A stretch of DNA of 64,000 nt from Pseudomonas rhizosphaerae (lineage in GTDB: Bacteria; Pseudomonadota; Gammaproteobacteria; Pseudomonadales; Pseudomonadaceae). The notes beneath the pieces were generated by a model. It did not search any database. It was not told the origin of the DNA and was given only the letters and a program-made list of their open reading frames with translations. Made by a program: the position numbers and the translations under genes. Positions within the stretch are counted from its first letter, which is position 1. Each line of letters begins with the position of its first letter. This document shows positions 1-8,291 of the stretch, piece by piece. The stretch lies in the NCBI RefSeq assembly GCF_000761155.1, contig NZ_CP009533.1, positions 992,001-1,056,000 of the forward strand. The letters are read 5' to 3'.

Positions 1-332
1 AGGATCATCAGCCCGGTGGTGTTGAAGTCCAGTCGACCGGCCATGTGCAGCTGATCTTTGTCCGGCACTTCGATCAGGTCGAGGACGGTGCGGTGCTGCG
101 GGTCCTGGGTGGCGCTGACGCAGCCGGGTGGTTTGTGCAGCATCAGGTAGCGGGCGGGATGGCCAGCCTGCAGCAATTCCTCGTCGAGGCGGACTTCGCT
201 GAATTCGGTGACGGCGTGCAGCGGGTCGCGTACCACGCGACCGTCGACCTGGATGCGCCCTGCGATCAGGGCAAGGCGCACCTGTTTTCGGTTGAAACGT
301 TCGAGATTGGAAAGAAATCGGTCCAGGCGCAT
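1..332 (-). CDS. rsuA: 16S rRNA pseudouridine(516) synthase RsuA (3' part beyond window)
   Basis: Partial gene: it starts at 332 and runs off the left edge, leaving about 110 N-terminal residues. An S4 RNA-binding domain fills residues 1-50 (start MRLDRFL). The catalytic domain follows, with the RYLMLHKPPG segment and the GRLD motif at 99-102. Asp102 is the position of the catalytic aspartate in E. coli RsuA. Family members isomerise U516 of 16S rRNA to pseudouridine on the small-subunit precursor. The start lies 7 bp after the stop of the CWC-type gene on the same strand, so the two are probably co-transcribed. RsuA is favoured over RluB/E/F by the N-terminus and the short linker, but the missing C-terminal half prevents a firm choice. 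Confidence 0.85.
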   Translation of the reverse strand, partial: MRLDRFLSNLERFNRKQVRLALIAGRIQVDGRVVRDPLHAVTEFSEVRLDEELLQAGHPARYLMLHKPPGCVSATQDPQHRTVLDLIEVPDKDQLHMAGRLDFNTTGLMI

Positions 333-339
333 GGCGGCG

Positions 340-564
340 TTACGCCCTCGATGCGGACAGTTGCTCACTCACTTGAGCGCAGCGGGGGCACAGGCAGGCG
401 GCGTTGCGCAGGTGCTCGGGCAAGGCCTGCAGCACAGCGGGGTCGATGCTCACCGAATAGCACCAGCAGGGCTGGGCGGCGGTCTTTGCATCGGCCAGGG
501 TGCAGTCGTTGCGGCTTCCGCAGGCTGGGCAGAGGTGGCTGGCGAGTGAAGCGGGGGTGGTCAT
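340..564 (-). CDS. cysteine-rich CWC family protein
   Basis: A 74-residue protein starting MTTPASL. It is rich in cysteines: a CPxC pair near residue 13, a CWCY segment near the middle and a CLCPRC cluster near the C-terminus. This matches the small cysteine-rich CWC proteins of gammaproteobacteria, which are presumed zinc binders of unknown function. An upstream in-frame ATG at 639 would add 25 residues without family-like sequence, so the inner start is preferred. It sits just upstream of rsuA on the same strand, and this pairing is common in Pseudomonas. Function cannot be stated beyond probable metal binding. Confidence 0.75.
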   Translation of the reverse strand: MTTPASLASHLCPACGSRNDCTLADAKTAAQPCWCYSVSIDPAVLQALPEHLRNAACLCPRCAQVSEQLSASRA

Positions 565-780
565 GGGAAATCCATGTAAAGGTGGATGGCCGTATTCTAC
601 GGCAGGCTGCAGTACGGCGGTGGATGATGTCGGCGGCACCCTTGAATGACGCTTTGTATCAATTTATTGCCGGGTGAAATGCAGTATCTTTCCCGCTGTC
701 TGAGTTATGCCCAGAACCATCGTTCTGAGTACCGACCAGTCGTGCTGGTTCGATCCCTCTCGCGGTCCAGGAGGCCGCTT

Positions 781-1170
781 ATGTCCCTTAGAGCTCTTTT
801 GATCGTGGTATTGGCCTTGTCGACAAGTGCCTGTGTGCCCTATGGAGGGGGAGGTTACTACCGCACCCAAGTCTATTCCGTGGACAGCTCGCCACGAGGG
901 GGCTACTACCCTTACAGCCAGCCCTACAGCAGCGGTTACTACGTTACGCCTGCGCCGCGGTACTACGAAGGACCGCGTTACTTCTCGGCACCACGTTATT
1001 ACGCGGTGCCCCAGCCGCGTTACTACGGCCCACCACCGCCGCATTTCCGGCCGGGGCGCGGTCCCGATCCGCGTTGGCGCGATGGGCCCGAACGCCACTA
1101 CGGTCAGGGCTGGAACCGGGGCCGTGGCTCCGACCATGGCCCGGGCCGAGGCCGTGGCGGTCGGCACTAG
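781..1170 (+). CDS. small Tyr/Gly/Pro-rich putative lipoprotein
   Basis: A 129-residue protein. Its hydrophobic signal peptide ends in the lipobox LSTSAC (Cys at about residue 17), so a lipid anchor is expected. The mature part is low-complexity: many Tyr-Tyr pairs, Pro and Gly in the first half, then Arg/Gly/His-rich repeats to the end. A strong AGGAGG Shine-Dalgarno lies just before the ATG at 781, ruling out the longer in-frame reading from 646. A rho-independent terminator follows directly. No enzymatic motif is visible; an envelope-associated role is all that can be inferred. Confidence 0.7.
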   Translation: MSLRALLIVVLALSTSACVPYGGGGYYRTQVYSVDSSPRGGYYPYSQPYSSGYYVTPAPRYYEGPRYFSAPRYYAVPQPRYYGPPPPHFRPGRGPDPRWRDGPERHYGQGWNRGRGSDHGPGRGRGGRH

Positions 1171-1175
1171 CCTGC

Positions 1176-1202
1176 AACGGCGCCCTCAGGGGCGCCGTTT
1201 TT
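1176..1202 (+). terminator. rho-independent terminator
   Basis: A 10-bp stem (aacggcgccc / gggcgccgtt) with a 4-base loop runs into a T-tract six bases after the lipoprotein stop codon. It could also act for the minus-strand gene that ends at 1225. Confidence 0.85.
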
Positions 1203-1224
1203 CGTTCTCCCAGTCAAACCGGGT

Positions 1225-2337
1225 TCAGTAGTCACACAGGTCCGCGAGCGGGTGACGTCCCTCCCACGCCTTGCCGAAATGCGCCTCTACCACTGCTTGC
1301 GGTACATGGTCGACGTCGGGCCAGTGCCAATGCGGCTGGTTGTCCTTGTCGATCAGGCGCGCACGCACGCCTTCGCTGAATTCAGGGTGGCGGCAGCAGT
1401 TCAGGCTCATGCTGTATTCCATCTGGAACACCTGGGCCAGCGACAAGTGCCGGGCGCGGGCCAGTTGTGCCCAGATCAAATGGGCGGTCAACGGGCAACC
1501 CTTGGCCAGATTGCCGGCGGCCTTGGCCAGCAAGAGGTCGTCGTGGCGCTGCCATTGCACCAGCGCGTGCCAGGCAGCGGGTGCGTCGCTGACATCCAGT
1601 TGCGCGTCGATGGCCGTGCGGCGGGGTAGCCATTGCGCGGCGGGCACCGTGTCGCGGGCATCGTGCTCAAGGGCCTTGAGCAGGCTGTTCAACTGCATCG
1701 GTGTCTGTTCCTGCCAATTGAGTTGCAGCAGGCCGTCTAGCAAGTCTTCGTATTGATCATCGCGCAGGCAGCGGTCGGCCAGGTCCAGATCCAGGGCATC
1801 GCGCGCGTTGATCTGCGCGCCGGTCAGGCCGAGGAACAAGCCGAGCTTGCCGGGCATGCGCGACAGGAAGCCGCTGGCGCCAACGTCCGGATACAGGCCG
1901 ATGGTGATCTCGGGCATGGCCAGGCGGCTGCTGGGTGTGACGATGCGGATGCTCGAGGCCTGCAGCAGGCCCATGCCGCCGCCCAGTACGTAGCCATGGC
2001 CCCAGCAGATCACCGGCTTGGGGTAGGTGTGCAGGCGGTAGTCGAAGCGGTATTCGGCAGCAAAGAAGCGTGCGGCCAGGTCAGGGACTTCACCGGGGTG
2101 GGCGCGACAGGCCTGGACCAGGCTGCGCACATCGCCCCCGGCGCAGAAGGCCTTTTCGCCCTCACCGCGCAGTACGACGCACACCACGCGGTCGTCCTGC
2201 GCCCATGCGTCGAATTTTCCTGCGAGCGCTTCGAGCATCGGCAAGGTCAGAGCATTGAGGGTTTTCTCCGCATTCAGGGAGACGATGCCGATACGCGCGC
2301 CATTGCCGGCGCTGAGTTCTTCGAAATTCAAATCCAT
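1225..2337 (-). CDS. enoyl-CoA hydratase/isomerase family protein, 3-hydroxyisobutyryl-CoA hydrolase-like
   Basis: A 370-residue crotonase-fold protein. The oxyanion-hole segments are visible: FCAGGDVRSL near residue 63 and GYVLGGGMGL near 115. The segment MPEITIGLYPDVGAS near 140 is typical of the 3-hydroxyisobutyryl-CoA hydrolase branch, which also has the long C-terminal extension ending in DxxHWxWP-like sequence seen here. The family reaction is thioester hydrolysis in valine degradation, or hydration of enoyl-CoA. There is no adjacent valine catabolic gene, so the substrate is not settled. It is convergent with the lipoprotein and divergent from ung. Confidence 0.8.
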   Translation of the reverse strand: MDLNFEELSAGNGARIGIVSLNAEKTLNALTLPMLEALAGKFDAWAQDDRVVCVVLRGEGEKAFCAGGDVRSLVQACRAHPGEVPDLAARFFAAEYRFDYRLHTYPKPVICWGHGYVLGGGMGLLQASSIRIVTPSSRLAMPEITIGLYPDVGASGFLSRMPGKLGLFLGLTGAQINARDALDLDLADRCLRDDQYEDLLDGLLQLNWQEQTPMQLNSLLKALEHDARDTVPAAQWLPRRTAIDAQLDVSDAPAAWHALVQWQRHDDLLLAKAAGNLAKGCPLTAHLIWAQLARARHLSLAQVFQMEYSMSLNCCRHPEFSEGVRARLIDKDNQPHWHWPDVDHVPQAVVEAHFGKAWEGRHPLADLCDY

Positions 2338-2513
2338 CCTGACCTCGCTTAAAAAGGGGCGGTAGCCGTGGAACGATGACCGCGAATGGCTGATGCAGGG
2401 TTGCAGTGCGTGATCCCGTCTGGATTTGACTTTCCGGGTCGGCTTTCCTACCGTCCGCGCACTGATTTCCGGTGCCTGTTTATTGCGGGTGCCTATTCAT
2501 TTCTGGTGACTAA

Positions 2514-3200
2514 ATGACCGCAGAAGACCGCATCAAACTCGAGCCTAGCTGGAAAGCTGCACTGCGTGAGGAATTCGACAAGCCCTACATGGCGCAGTTG
2601 CGCGAATTCCTGCGTGAAGAACATGCGCAGGGCAAAGAGATCTATCCGCCCGGGCCAATGATTTTCAACGCACTGAACACCACGCCGCTGGATCAGGTGA
2701 AAGTCGTCATCCTCGGTCAGGATCCCTATCACGGTCCGGGCCAGGCCCACGGCCTGTGCTTTTCGGTACAGCCGGGCATCCCTACGCCGCCGTCGCTGGT
2801 GAACATCTACAAGGAGCTCAAGCGCGACCTGAACATCGACATTCCCAACCATGGCTATCTGCAGAGCTGGGCGGAGCAGGGCGTGTTGCTGCTCAACACC
2901 ACCATGACCGTGGAGAGGGCGAATGCGGCCTCACACGCCAAGAAAGGCTGGCAGCCGTTCACCGACCGCATCATCGAAGTGGTCAGCGAGCAACAGTCCA
3001 GCGTGGTGTTCATGCTGTGGGGCGCCCATGCGCAAAGCAAGCAGAAGCTGATCGACACCAGTAAGCACCTGGTGCTGACGTCCGTACACCCGTCGCCGTT
3101 GTCGGCGCACAAAGGCTTCATCGGCAACGGCCATTTCAGCCGCGCCAACAAGTTTCTCGAACAGAACGGCAAGACGGCCATCGACTGGCGCCTGCCCTAG
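2514..3200 (+). CDS. ung: uracil-DNA glycosylase
   Basis: A 228-residue family-1 UDG of normal length. It has the water-activating motif GQDPYH with Asp70, the uracil-binding LLLNTT segment near 125-130, and the DNA-intercalation loop HPSPLSAH with His192. It removes uracil from DNA at the start of base-excision repair in the cytoplasm. The start ATG follows a loose GGTGACT-like site. Its 3' end overlaps the end of the convergent AbrB-type gene by 4 bp, the same neighbour as in P. aeruginosa. Confidence 0.97.
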   Translation: MTAEDRIKLEPSWKAALREEFDKPYMAQLREFLREEHAQGKEIYPPGPMIFNALNTTPLDQVKVVILGQDPYHGPGQAHGLCFSVQPGIPTPPSLVNIYKELKRDLNIDIPNHGYLQSWAEQGVLLLNTTMTVERANAASHAKKGWQPFTDRIIEVVSEQQSSVVFMLWGAHAQSKQKLIDTSKHLVLTSVHPSPLSAHKGFIGNGHFSRANKFLEQNGKTAIDWRLP

Positions 3201-4234
3201 GACAGCGGTCGGCGCTTCTGCCACTGGCGAAACAACGGCTCGGCCAGAAACAGCACGAACAACAGGCGCATCACCTGCATCGCCGTCACCAACGGGACCG
3301 ACAGCTGCAACACCTCGGCGGTCAGGCTCATCTCGGCGATGCCGCCGGGCATCATGCCCAGGGTCAGCGAGCGCAGGTCCAGTTGGGTCAAAGCGCTCAA
3401 GCCCAGCGCGCAGCCGGCGGCGATGGCCATGGTCAATGCAGTGCTGACCAGCGTGCGGGCGAGGAACGACGGCGCCCGCCGGAAGAACGCCCGATTGAAG
3501 TGACAGCCCAGGCCACTGCCGATCAGCCACTGGCCGATCTGGCTGCCGCCGTCGGGCAGGCCGATGTGCAAGTCGAAACTCACGCTGATGACCGCACTGA
3601 CCAGCAGCGGGCCGAACAGCCAGGGGTTGGGTTGGTCGAGGCGTTGCCAGATCCAGGCGGCAAGGCCCGCCAGCGGGAAGATCAGCGCGAGCCACGCCCA
3701 GTCGACGCCGCCTTCATGACTGATGGGCGTGCCTTCGCCGAGCAGGAACTTGAACAGCGCCGGCACGCACAGCACCACCGCCAGTACCCGCAGGCTCTGC
3801 CCGGCGGCGACGCGGCTGAGGTCGGCACCGTTGCGTGCGCCCAGGTTGACCATCTCGCCGGAGCCGCCCGGCATGCTTGAAAAGAAAGCCGTGGGCCGGT
3901 CTTCACCGGTGCGCAGCATCAGCCACACGCCCACGGCACTGGAGACGCTGGTGATCAGCGCCCCAAAAAAAATCAGGCCGAAATGGCCTGCGACTTGCTC
4001 CATCACCACGGGTGTGAAGTGCAGGCCAATCCCTATGCCGACGATCCATTGGCCGAGCTTGCGGCCGTTGGGTATTTCCGCCAGTTGCCAGGGTGTCAGG
4101 CAGCGCACCAGGATGATCGCCAGCAACGAGCCGATCATCCAGGGCAGTGGCCAGCCGATCAGGCTGGCGAGGTAACCGCCAGCCAGACCGACGAAGGGTG
4201 TACCCCACCAGTTATGCAGGAACCGATCAAACAT
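3197..4234 (-). CDS. AbrB family membrane protein (ammonia monooxygenase-like duplicated-domain family)
   Basis: About 345 residues starting [10 protein letters not shown]. It is very hydrophobic with roughly ten membrane spans and two sequence-similar halves. Each half carries a GxMPGG(S/I)xEM signature ([11 protein letters not shown] near 130 and [11 protein letters not shown] near 300), typical of the AbrB duplicated-domain family, which is proposed to be transport related. The start codon overlaps the last 8 bp of tctA, so translation is probably coupled and the gene belongs to the tct operon. The role may be accessory to tricarboxylate uptake (inference). A longer reading from 4261 would lie inside tctA and is less likely. 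Confidence 0.8.
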   Translation of the reverse strand: MFDRFLHNWWGTPFVGLAGGYLASLIGWPLPWMIGSLLAIILVRCLTPWQLAEIPNGRKLGQWIVGIGIGLHFTPVVMEQVAGHFGLIFFGALITSVSSAVGVWLMLRTGEDRPTAFFSSMPGGSGEMVNLGARNGADLSRVAAGQSLRVLAVVLCVPALFKFLLGEGTPISHEGGVDWAWLALIFPLAGLAAWIWQRLDQPNPWLFGPLLVSAVISVSFDLHIGLPDGGSQIGQWLIGSGLGCHFNRAFFRRAPSFLARTLVSTALTMAIAAGCALGLSALTQLDLRSLTLGMMPGGIAEMSLTAEVLQLSVPLVTAMQVMRLLFVLFLAEPLFRQWQKRRPLS

Positions 4235-5741
4235 CGGCAGCGGCACGACGCAGGGCGGCACGCTTGCGCCAGATACGAACCACGGGCAACAGCAGCATCA
4301 GAACGGTCAGTACCCACACACCGGCGGTGATCGGGCTGCCCCAGAGAATCTGCAACTCACCGTTGGAGATCGACAGCGCACGACGCAGGTTCTGCTCCAT
4401 CAGGCCACCCAGGATGAACCCGAGCAGGACCGGCGACAGCGGGAAATCCAGCTTGCGCAGGATGTAGCCGAAGATGCCGATACCGATCATCAGGAACAGG
4501 TCGAAGGTGGTCGCGTGGACTGCGTACACGCCGATCCCGGTGATGATGGCGATCACCGGCACCAGTGCCCAGTTCGGCACGGCGAGGATCTTGGTGAAGA
4601 TGCGGATCATCGGGATGTTCAGGATCACCAGCATGATGTTGGCGATGAACAGCGAAGCGATCAGGCCCCAGACGATGTCCGGCTGCTGTTGGAACAGCAG
4701 TGGGCCGGGGGTGATGTTGTACAGCGACAGGGCGCCGATCATCACCGCGGTGGTGCCCGAACCTGGTACGCCCAGGGTCAGCATCGGTACCAATGCGCCG
4801 CAGGCGGTGGCGCCGATGGCGGTTTCCGGTGCGGCCAGGCCGCGCTTGTCACCTTGGCCGAACTTGCCGCTGGCACCGGCCAGGCGCTTCTCGGTGGTGT
4901 AGGCCACGGCACTGGCCAGGGTCGCGCCGGCGCCGGGCAGTACGCCCATGATGAAGCCCAGCACGCCGCAGCGAATGTTCACCCAGAACACCGAGGCGGC
5001 CTCCTTGAGGTTGAACATCATGCGTCCGGTGGCGGTGACGGCCACGCTGCCGTGGTGAGTCTTTTCCAGCAGCAGGAGGATTTCGCTGATCGAGAACAGG
5101 CCCAGCACCAGCACGACGAACTGAATGCCGTCGGCCAGGTGGATGTTGTCGCCGGTGAATCGGTACACGCCACTGTTGGCGTCGATGCCGACGCTGGACA
5201 GGAACAGGCCGATCAATGCCGCGATGAAGGTCTTCAGCGGTCGGTCGCCGGCCATGCCGCCCAGGCAGACGATGGCGAACACCATCAGCACGAAGTACTC
5301 CGCCGGGCCAAAGGCGATTGCCCATTTGGCCAGGATCGGGGCGAACATGACCATGCCGCAGGTGGCGATGAACGCGCCGATGAACGAGCTCCAGGCCGAC
5401 AGCGACAAGGCCACGCCGGCCAGGCCCTGACGGGCCATCGGGTAGCCGTCCAGGGTGGTCATCACGGTCGAGGCTTCGCCGGGGATGTTGAGCAGGATCG
5501 AACTGATGCGGCCGCCGTATTCGCAGCCCAGGTACACCGCCGCCAGCAGGATCAGTGCCGATTCGGGCGGCAGGCCCAGGGCGAAGGCGATCGGGATGAG
5601 CAGTGCCACGCCGTTGATCGGCCCCAGGCCCGGCAACAGGCCGACCACGGTGCCGATCAAGGTGCCCGACAGGGCGGTGATCAGGTTGTAGGGGGTCAGT
5701 GCAACGCCGAAGCCCTGACCCAGGTAGCCAAGAGTATCCAT
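4227..5741 (-). CDS. tctA: tripartite tricarboxylate transporter, large membrane subunit TctA
   Basis: A 504-residue polytopic membrane protein, standard length for TctA, with about 12 hydrophobic segments. Family signatures are visible: GLLPGLGPINGVALL near residue 37, the CEYGGRISSILLNIPGE stretch near 73, and GVLPGAGATLASAVAY near 265. TctA forms the transmembrane channel of the binding-protein-dependent, ion-driven citrate/tricarboxylate symporter. tctB ends 1 bp before its start and the AbrB-like gene overlaps its end, giving a compact tctC-tctB-tctA-abrB operon divergent from the tctDE regulators. Confidence 0.95.
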   Translation of the reverse strand: MDTLGYLGQGFGVALTPYNLITALSGTLIGTVVGLLPGLGPINGVALLIPIAFALGLPPESALILLAAVYLGCEYGGRISSILLNIPGEASTVMTTLDGYPMARQGLAGVALSLSAWSSFIGAFIATCGMVMFAPILAKWAIAFGPAEYFVLMVFAIVCLGGMAGDRPLKTFIAALIGLFLSSVGIDANSGVYRFTGDNIHLADGIQFVVLVLGLFSISEILLLLEKTHHGSVAVTATGRMMFNLKEAASVFWVNIRCGVLGFIMGVLPGAGATLASAVAYTTEKRLAGASGKFGQGDKRGLAAPETAIGATACGALVPMLTLGVPGSGTTAVMIGALSLYNITPGPLLFQQQPDIVWGLIASLFIANIMLVILNIPMIRIFTKILAVPNWALVPVIAIITGIGVYAVHATTFDLFLMIGIGIFGYILRKLDFPLSPVLLGFILGGLMEQNLRRALSISNGELQILWGSPITAGVWVLTVLMLLLPVVRIWRKRAALRRAAADV

Positions 5742-5742
5742 G

Positions 5743-6207
5743 TCAGTTCTCCAGAACGCTGAGCAGGCCCAGGGGCAGCGGCACGTCCATGACTTTATCG
5801 AAGAGCACGTACAGGCCGATGCTCATCAAGGTGATGATGATCACGCTGGGCACTGCGCGGCCGCCATACAGCAAGGCCATCGGGATGCCGATCAGCACGC
5901 TGCTGAGAATGAAGCCCAAAGGCTCGAACAGCCCGGCGAACACCAGCAGCAAGCCGATGCAGATGGCGATCTTCTTCAGGGTCGGACGGTCCAGCGGCGG
6001 TTCTTCCTCGCTGTGCACGATCGGGGTGGGGCGAAACACCAGGTACAGCAAGGCCAGGCTCATAAGGCCCAGCATCAACAGCGGGTAGGCGCGCGGGCCG
6101 ACCGGTTCATAGGAAAAAGGCGCTTGGTAGGGCCAGGCCATTATCGCCAGGCCGGCACAGACAAGCAGCAACAGCAGGGCGAAGAGCCGTTGAACGATCA
6201 TGATCAT
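5743..6207 (-). CDS. tctB: tripartite tricarboxylate transporter, small membrane subunit TctB
   Basis: About 154 residues with four hydrophobic segments, matching the small TctB subunit that associates with TctA in the inner membrane. Three in-frame ATGs lie close together at 6213, 6207 and 6201. The AAGGA ribosome-binding site is 8 bases from the one at 6207 but only 2 from the one at 6213, so 6207 is preferred. One base separates its stop from the tctA start. A REP pair lies between tctC and tctB. Confidence 0.9.
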   Translation of the reverse strand: MIMIVQRLFALLLLLVCAGLAIMAWPYQAPFSYEPVGPRAYPLLMLGLMSLALLYLVFRPTPIVHSEEEPPLDRPTLKKIAICIGLLLVFAGLFEPLGFILSSVLIGIPMALLYGGRAVPSVIIITLMSIGLYVLFDKVMDVPLPLGLLSVLEN

Positions 6208-6257
6208 GGTCATGTTCCTTCGTGAAGAGTGAAGGTGGTGGGGGCAGGGCTGAAGCT

Positions 6258-6330
6258 TTCGCGGGCAGAGCCCCGCTCCCACAAGGGTTCAGAATGTGCA
6301 GACCTGTGGGAGCGGGGCTCTGCCCGCGAA
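6258..6330. repeat. REP pair (REPIN-like inverted repeat)
   Basis: Two copies of the Pseudomonas REP sequence in opposite orientation. The left arm (6258-6283) reads ttcgcgggcagagccccg and onward, and the right arm (6305-6330) is its reverse complement. The 21-base spacer is unrelated. It sits between tctC and tctB inside the operon, where such hairpins can lower downstream expression or stabilise the upstream message. Confidence 0.9.
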
Positions 6331-6354
6331 TGGCTTCACACGTACCCAGCCCGA

Positions 6355-7338
6355 TTACTGAACCAGCCCGAATTCCTTGGCCAGGGTCTTGTACTCGGCC
6401 ACCTGTTTCTTCACGTAGGTGTCCAGTTCCTGCCCGGTCATGGCGAACGGGAACAGCTCGCGCTGGTCACGCAGCTTGGCGAACTCTTCGGACGCCAGCA
6501 GTTTGTCGAACGCCGCTTTCCACCAGTCGTATTCCGCGTCGGTCACCTTCGGCCCGAGGTAGAAGCCGCGCACCACCGGCCAGACGATGTCGTAGCCCTG
6601 TTCCTTGGCGGTCGGGATGTCCTTCATTTCCGGCTCGTCCAGGCGCTTGTCGGCGAATACCGCCAGCAGGCGCATGTCGCCGCTGAGGATGTGCGGCATG
6701 GAGTCGGAGATGTCGGTGCTGCCTACCTGGATGTGGCCGCCAAGCAAGGCCGTGGCGATTTCGCCGCCACCTTCCAGGGCCACGTAACGCAGGTCGCGCG
6801 GGTTGATCCCGGCGGCCTTGGCGATCAAGGCGGTCTGCATCCAGTCCTGGCTGCCGACGGTGCCGCCGGAACCGATCACGACCTTGCTCGGGTCGGCCTT
6901 CAGCGCTTTGACCAGGTCGTCCAGGGTCTTGTAGGGCGAATCGCTCTTGACCGCGATGGCGCCATAGCTGGTGCCCACTGCCGCCAGCCAACGTACCGCG
7001 TTTTCGTCGAAGCGGCCGAACTTGCCCTGGGCCAGGTTGAGCAGCGAGCCGCTGGACCAGGCCACGAGGGTCCCGGCATCGGCTGGGCGCTGGGCGACCA
7101 CGGCGTTGTAGGCCACGGCGCCGACGCCCCCTGGCATGTAGGTCACGCGCATGGGCTTGGACAGCAGCTTCTCGTTGACCAGCGCGCTTTGAGCGAGTTT
7201 GCAGGTCAGGTCGAAACCACCACCAGGCGAGGCGGGGGCGATGCATTCGGGACGTTTGGGTTCTTCCTGGGCGAGCAGCGGGGCACTGATGAACAGGCAG
7301 CTGACAGCCAGGGCTAGCGGACGCATGGCGCGGATCAT
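6355..7338 (-). CDS. tctC: tricarboxylate-binding periplasmic protein TctC
   Basis: About 327 residues. The signal peptide ends near APLLAQ, followed by a periplasmic binding protein of the Bug/TctC family. Visible family features are PASPGGGFDLTC near 35, MPGGVGAVA near 68 and VIGSGGTVGSQDW near 150. It binds citrate-like substrates and delivers them to TctAB. The ATG at 7338 is chosen because GGAGAA lies 6 bases before it; the ATG two codons upstream is directly attached to that site. The leader has an A-rich AACAACAA motif next to the ribosome-binding site, a possible Hfq/Crc target. Confidence 0.93.
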   Translation of the reverse strand: MIRAMRPLALAVSCLFISAPLLAQEEPKRPECIAPASPGGGFDLTCKLAQSALVNEKLLSKPMRVTYMPGGVGAVAYNAVVAQRPADAGTLVAWSSGSLLNLAQGKFGRFDENAVRWLAAVGTSYGAIAVKSDSPYKTLDDLVKALKADPSKVVIGSGGTVGSQDWMQTALIAKAAGINPRDLRYVALEGGGEIATALLGGHIQVGSTDISDSMPHILSGDMRLLAVFADKRLDEPEMKDIPTAKEQGYDIVWPVVRGFYLGPKVTDAEYDWWKAAFDKLLASEEFAKLRDQRELFPFAMTGQELDTYVKKQVAEYKTLAKEFGLVQ

Positions 7339-7351
7339 GGGCATTTCTCCA

Positions 7352-7359
7352 TTGTTGTT
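7352..7359 (-). promoter_or_regulatory. candidate Hfq/Crc catabolite-repression (CA) motif before tctC
   Basis: On the tctC strand the sequence AACAAGAACAACAATGGAGAA precedes the start. AACAACAA fits the AAnAAnAA CA motif bound by Hfq/Crc in Pseudomonas, and it abuts the Shine-Dalgarno. Transport genes for secondary carbon sources are typical targets. This is a motif match only. Confidence 0.5.
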
Positions 7360-7619
7360 CTTGTTATCGAAAACGTATCGTGACGTTTGCGTGGCAGGGT
7401 TTCTTTGAACCCGCCTTGCTGAAACTTTATGTTGCGAACCTTTCGCCAAGCTTTCAGTGGCCGGCAATCTGCCAAGAGCGCTTCACAGGCGGGCGCGGCC
7501 CTGTAAACTCGGGCACATAAAGCGGTTGATGACTTGCATTCGCCCGCCTTGGCGGCAGCGAACACCGTACTACGGCGACATCATCCCGACCTAGAAAAGA
7601 TTGGCCGTGAGGAATACCG

Positions 7620-8291
7620 ATGCGTGTCCTGCTTGTAGAAGATCACCTGCAGTTGGCCGAAAGTGTCGCCCAGGCGCTGAAGGCCACCGGCTTGACCGTC
7701 GATGTGCTGCACGACGGCGTGGCGGCGGACCTGGCCCTGGCCAGCGAGGAATACGCCGCCGCCATTCTCGACGTCGGCCTGCCCAGGCTCGACGGCTTCG
7801 AGGTGCTGGCTCGCCTGCGCGCGCGAGGCAAGAACCTGCCGGTACTGATGCTCACCGCCCGCAGCGACGTCAAGGACCGCGTCCATGGCCTGAACCTGGG
7901 CGCCGATGACTATCTGGCCAAACCGTTCGAGCTCACCGAGCTTGAGGCCCGGGTCAAGGCCCTGCTGCGGCGCACCGTGATGGGGGGAGAGCGGCAGCAA
8001 CGCTGCGGTCCGCTGGCCTACGACCTGGACACGCGCCGCTTCACCCTGGGCAAGGACCTGCTGACCCTGACTTCCCGTGAACAGGCGGTACTCGAAGCGC
8101 TGATCGCGCGGCCGGGGCGGGTGATGAGCAAGGAGCAATTGGCAGCCCAGGTGTTCGGCCTGGACGAGGAAGCCAGCGCCGACGCCATCGAGATCTACGT
8201 GCACCGCCTGCGCAAGAAGCTCGACAAGCAGCCGATCGCCATCGTCACCTTCCGCGGCCTGGGCTACCTGTTGGAAAGCCGCGATGCGTGA
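7620..8291 (+). CDS. tctD: two-component response regulator TctD (OmpR family)
   Basis: 223 residues. The receiver domain (1-115) has the acidic pocket VED at 6-8, phospho-acceptor Asp51 in LDVGLP, Thr79 and Lys101 (AKPF). A C-terminal winged-helix DNA-binding domain (about 125-220) ends with RGLGYLLE. It is divergent from tctCBA, the arrangement in which TctD activates tricarboxylate uptake genes in Pseudomonas and Salmonella. GAGGA lies 6 bases before the ATG. The gene overlaps tctE by 8 bp, implying coupled translation. Confidence 0.93.
   Translation: MRVLLVEDHLQLAESVAQALKATGLTVDVLHDGVAADLALASEEYAAAILDVGLPRLDGFEVLARLRARGKNLPVLMLTARSDVKDRVHGLNLGADDYLAKPFELTELEARVKALLRRTVMGGERQQRCGPLAYDLDTRRFTLGKDLLTLTSREQAVLEALIARPGRVMSKEQLAAQVFGLDEEASADAIEIYVHRLRKKLDKQPIAIVTFRGLGYLLESRDA

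Noticed and set aside
645..780. N-terminal extension of the lipoprotein gene to 646
   Set aside because: It would bury the signal peptide and lipobox. The AGGAGG site clearly serves the ATG at 781.
4515..5762. 415-residue plus-strand frame opposite tctA
   Set aside because: Composition is His/Gln/Asp/Gly-rich shadow sequence. tctA on the other strand has clear family motifs.
6258..6330. CRISPR-like repeat array from the recurring ttcgcgggcagagcc sequences
   Set aside because: The copies are scattered inverted REP pairs, not regularly spaced direct repeats.
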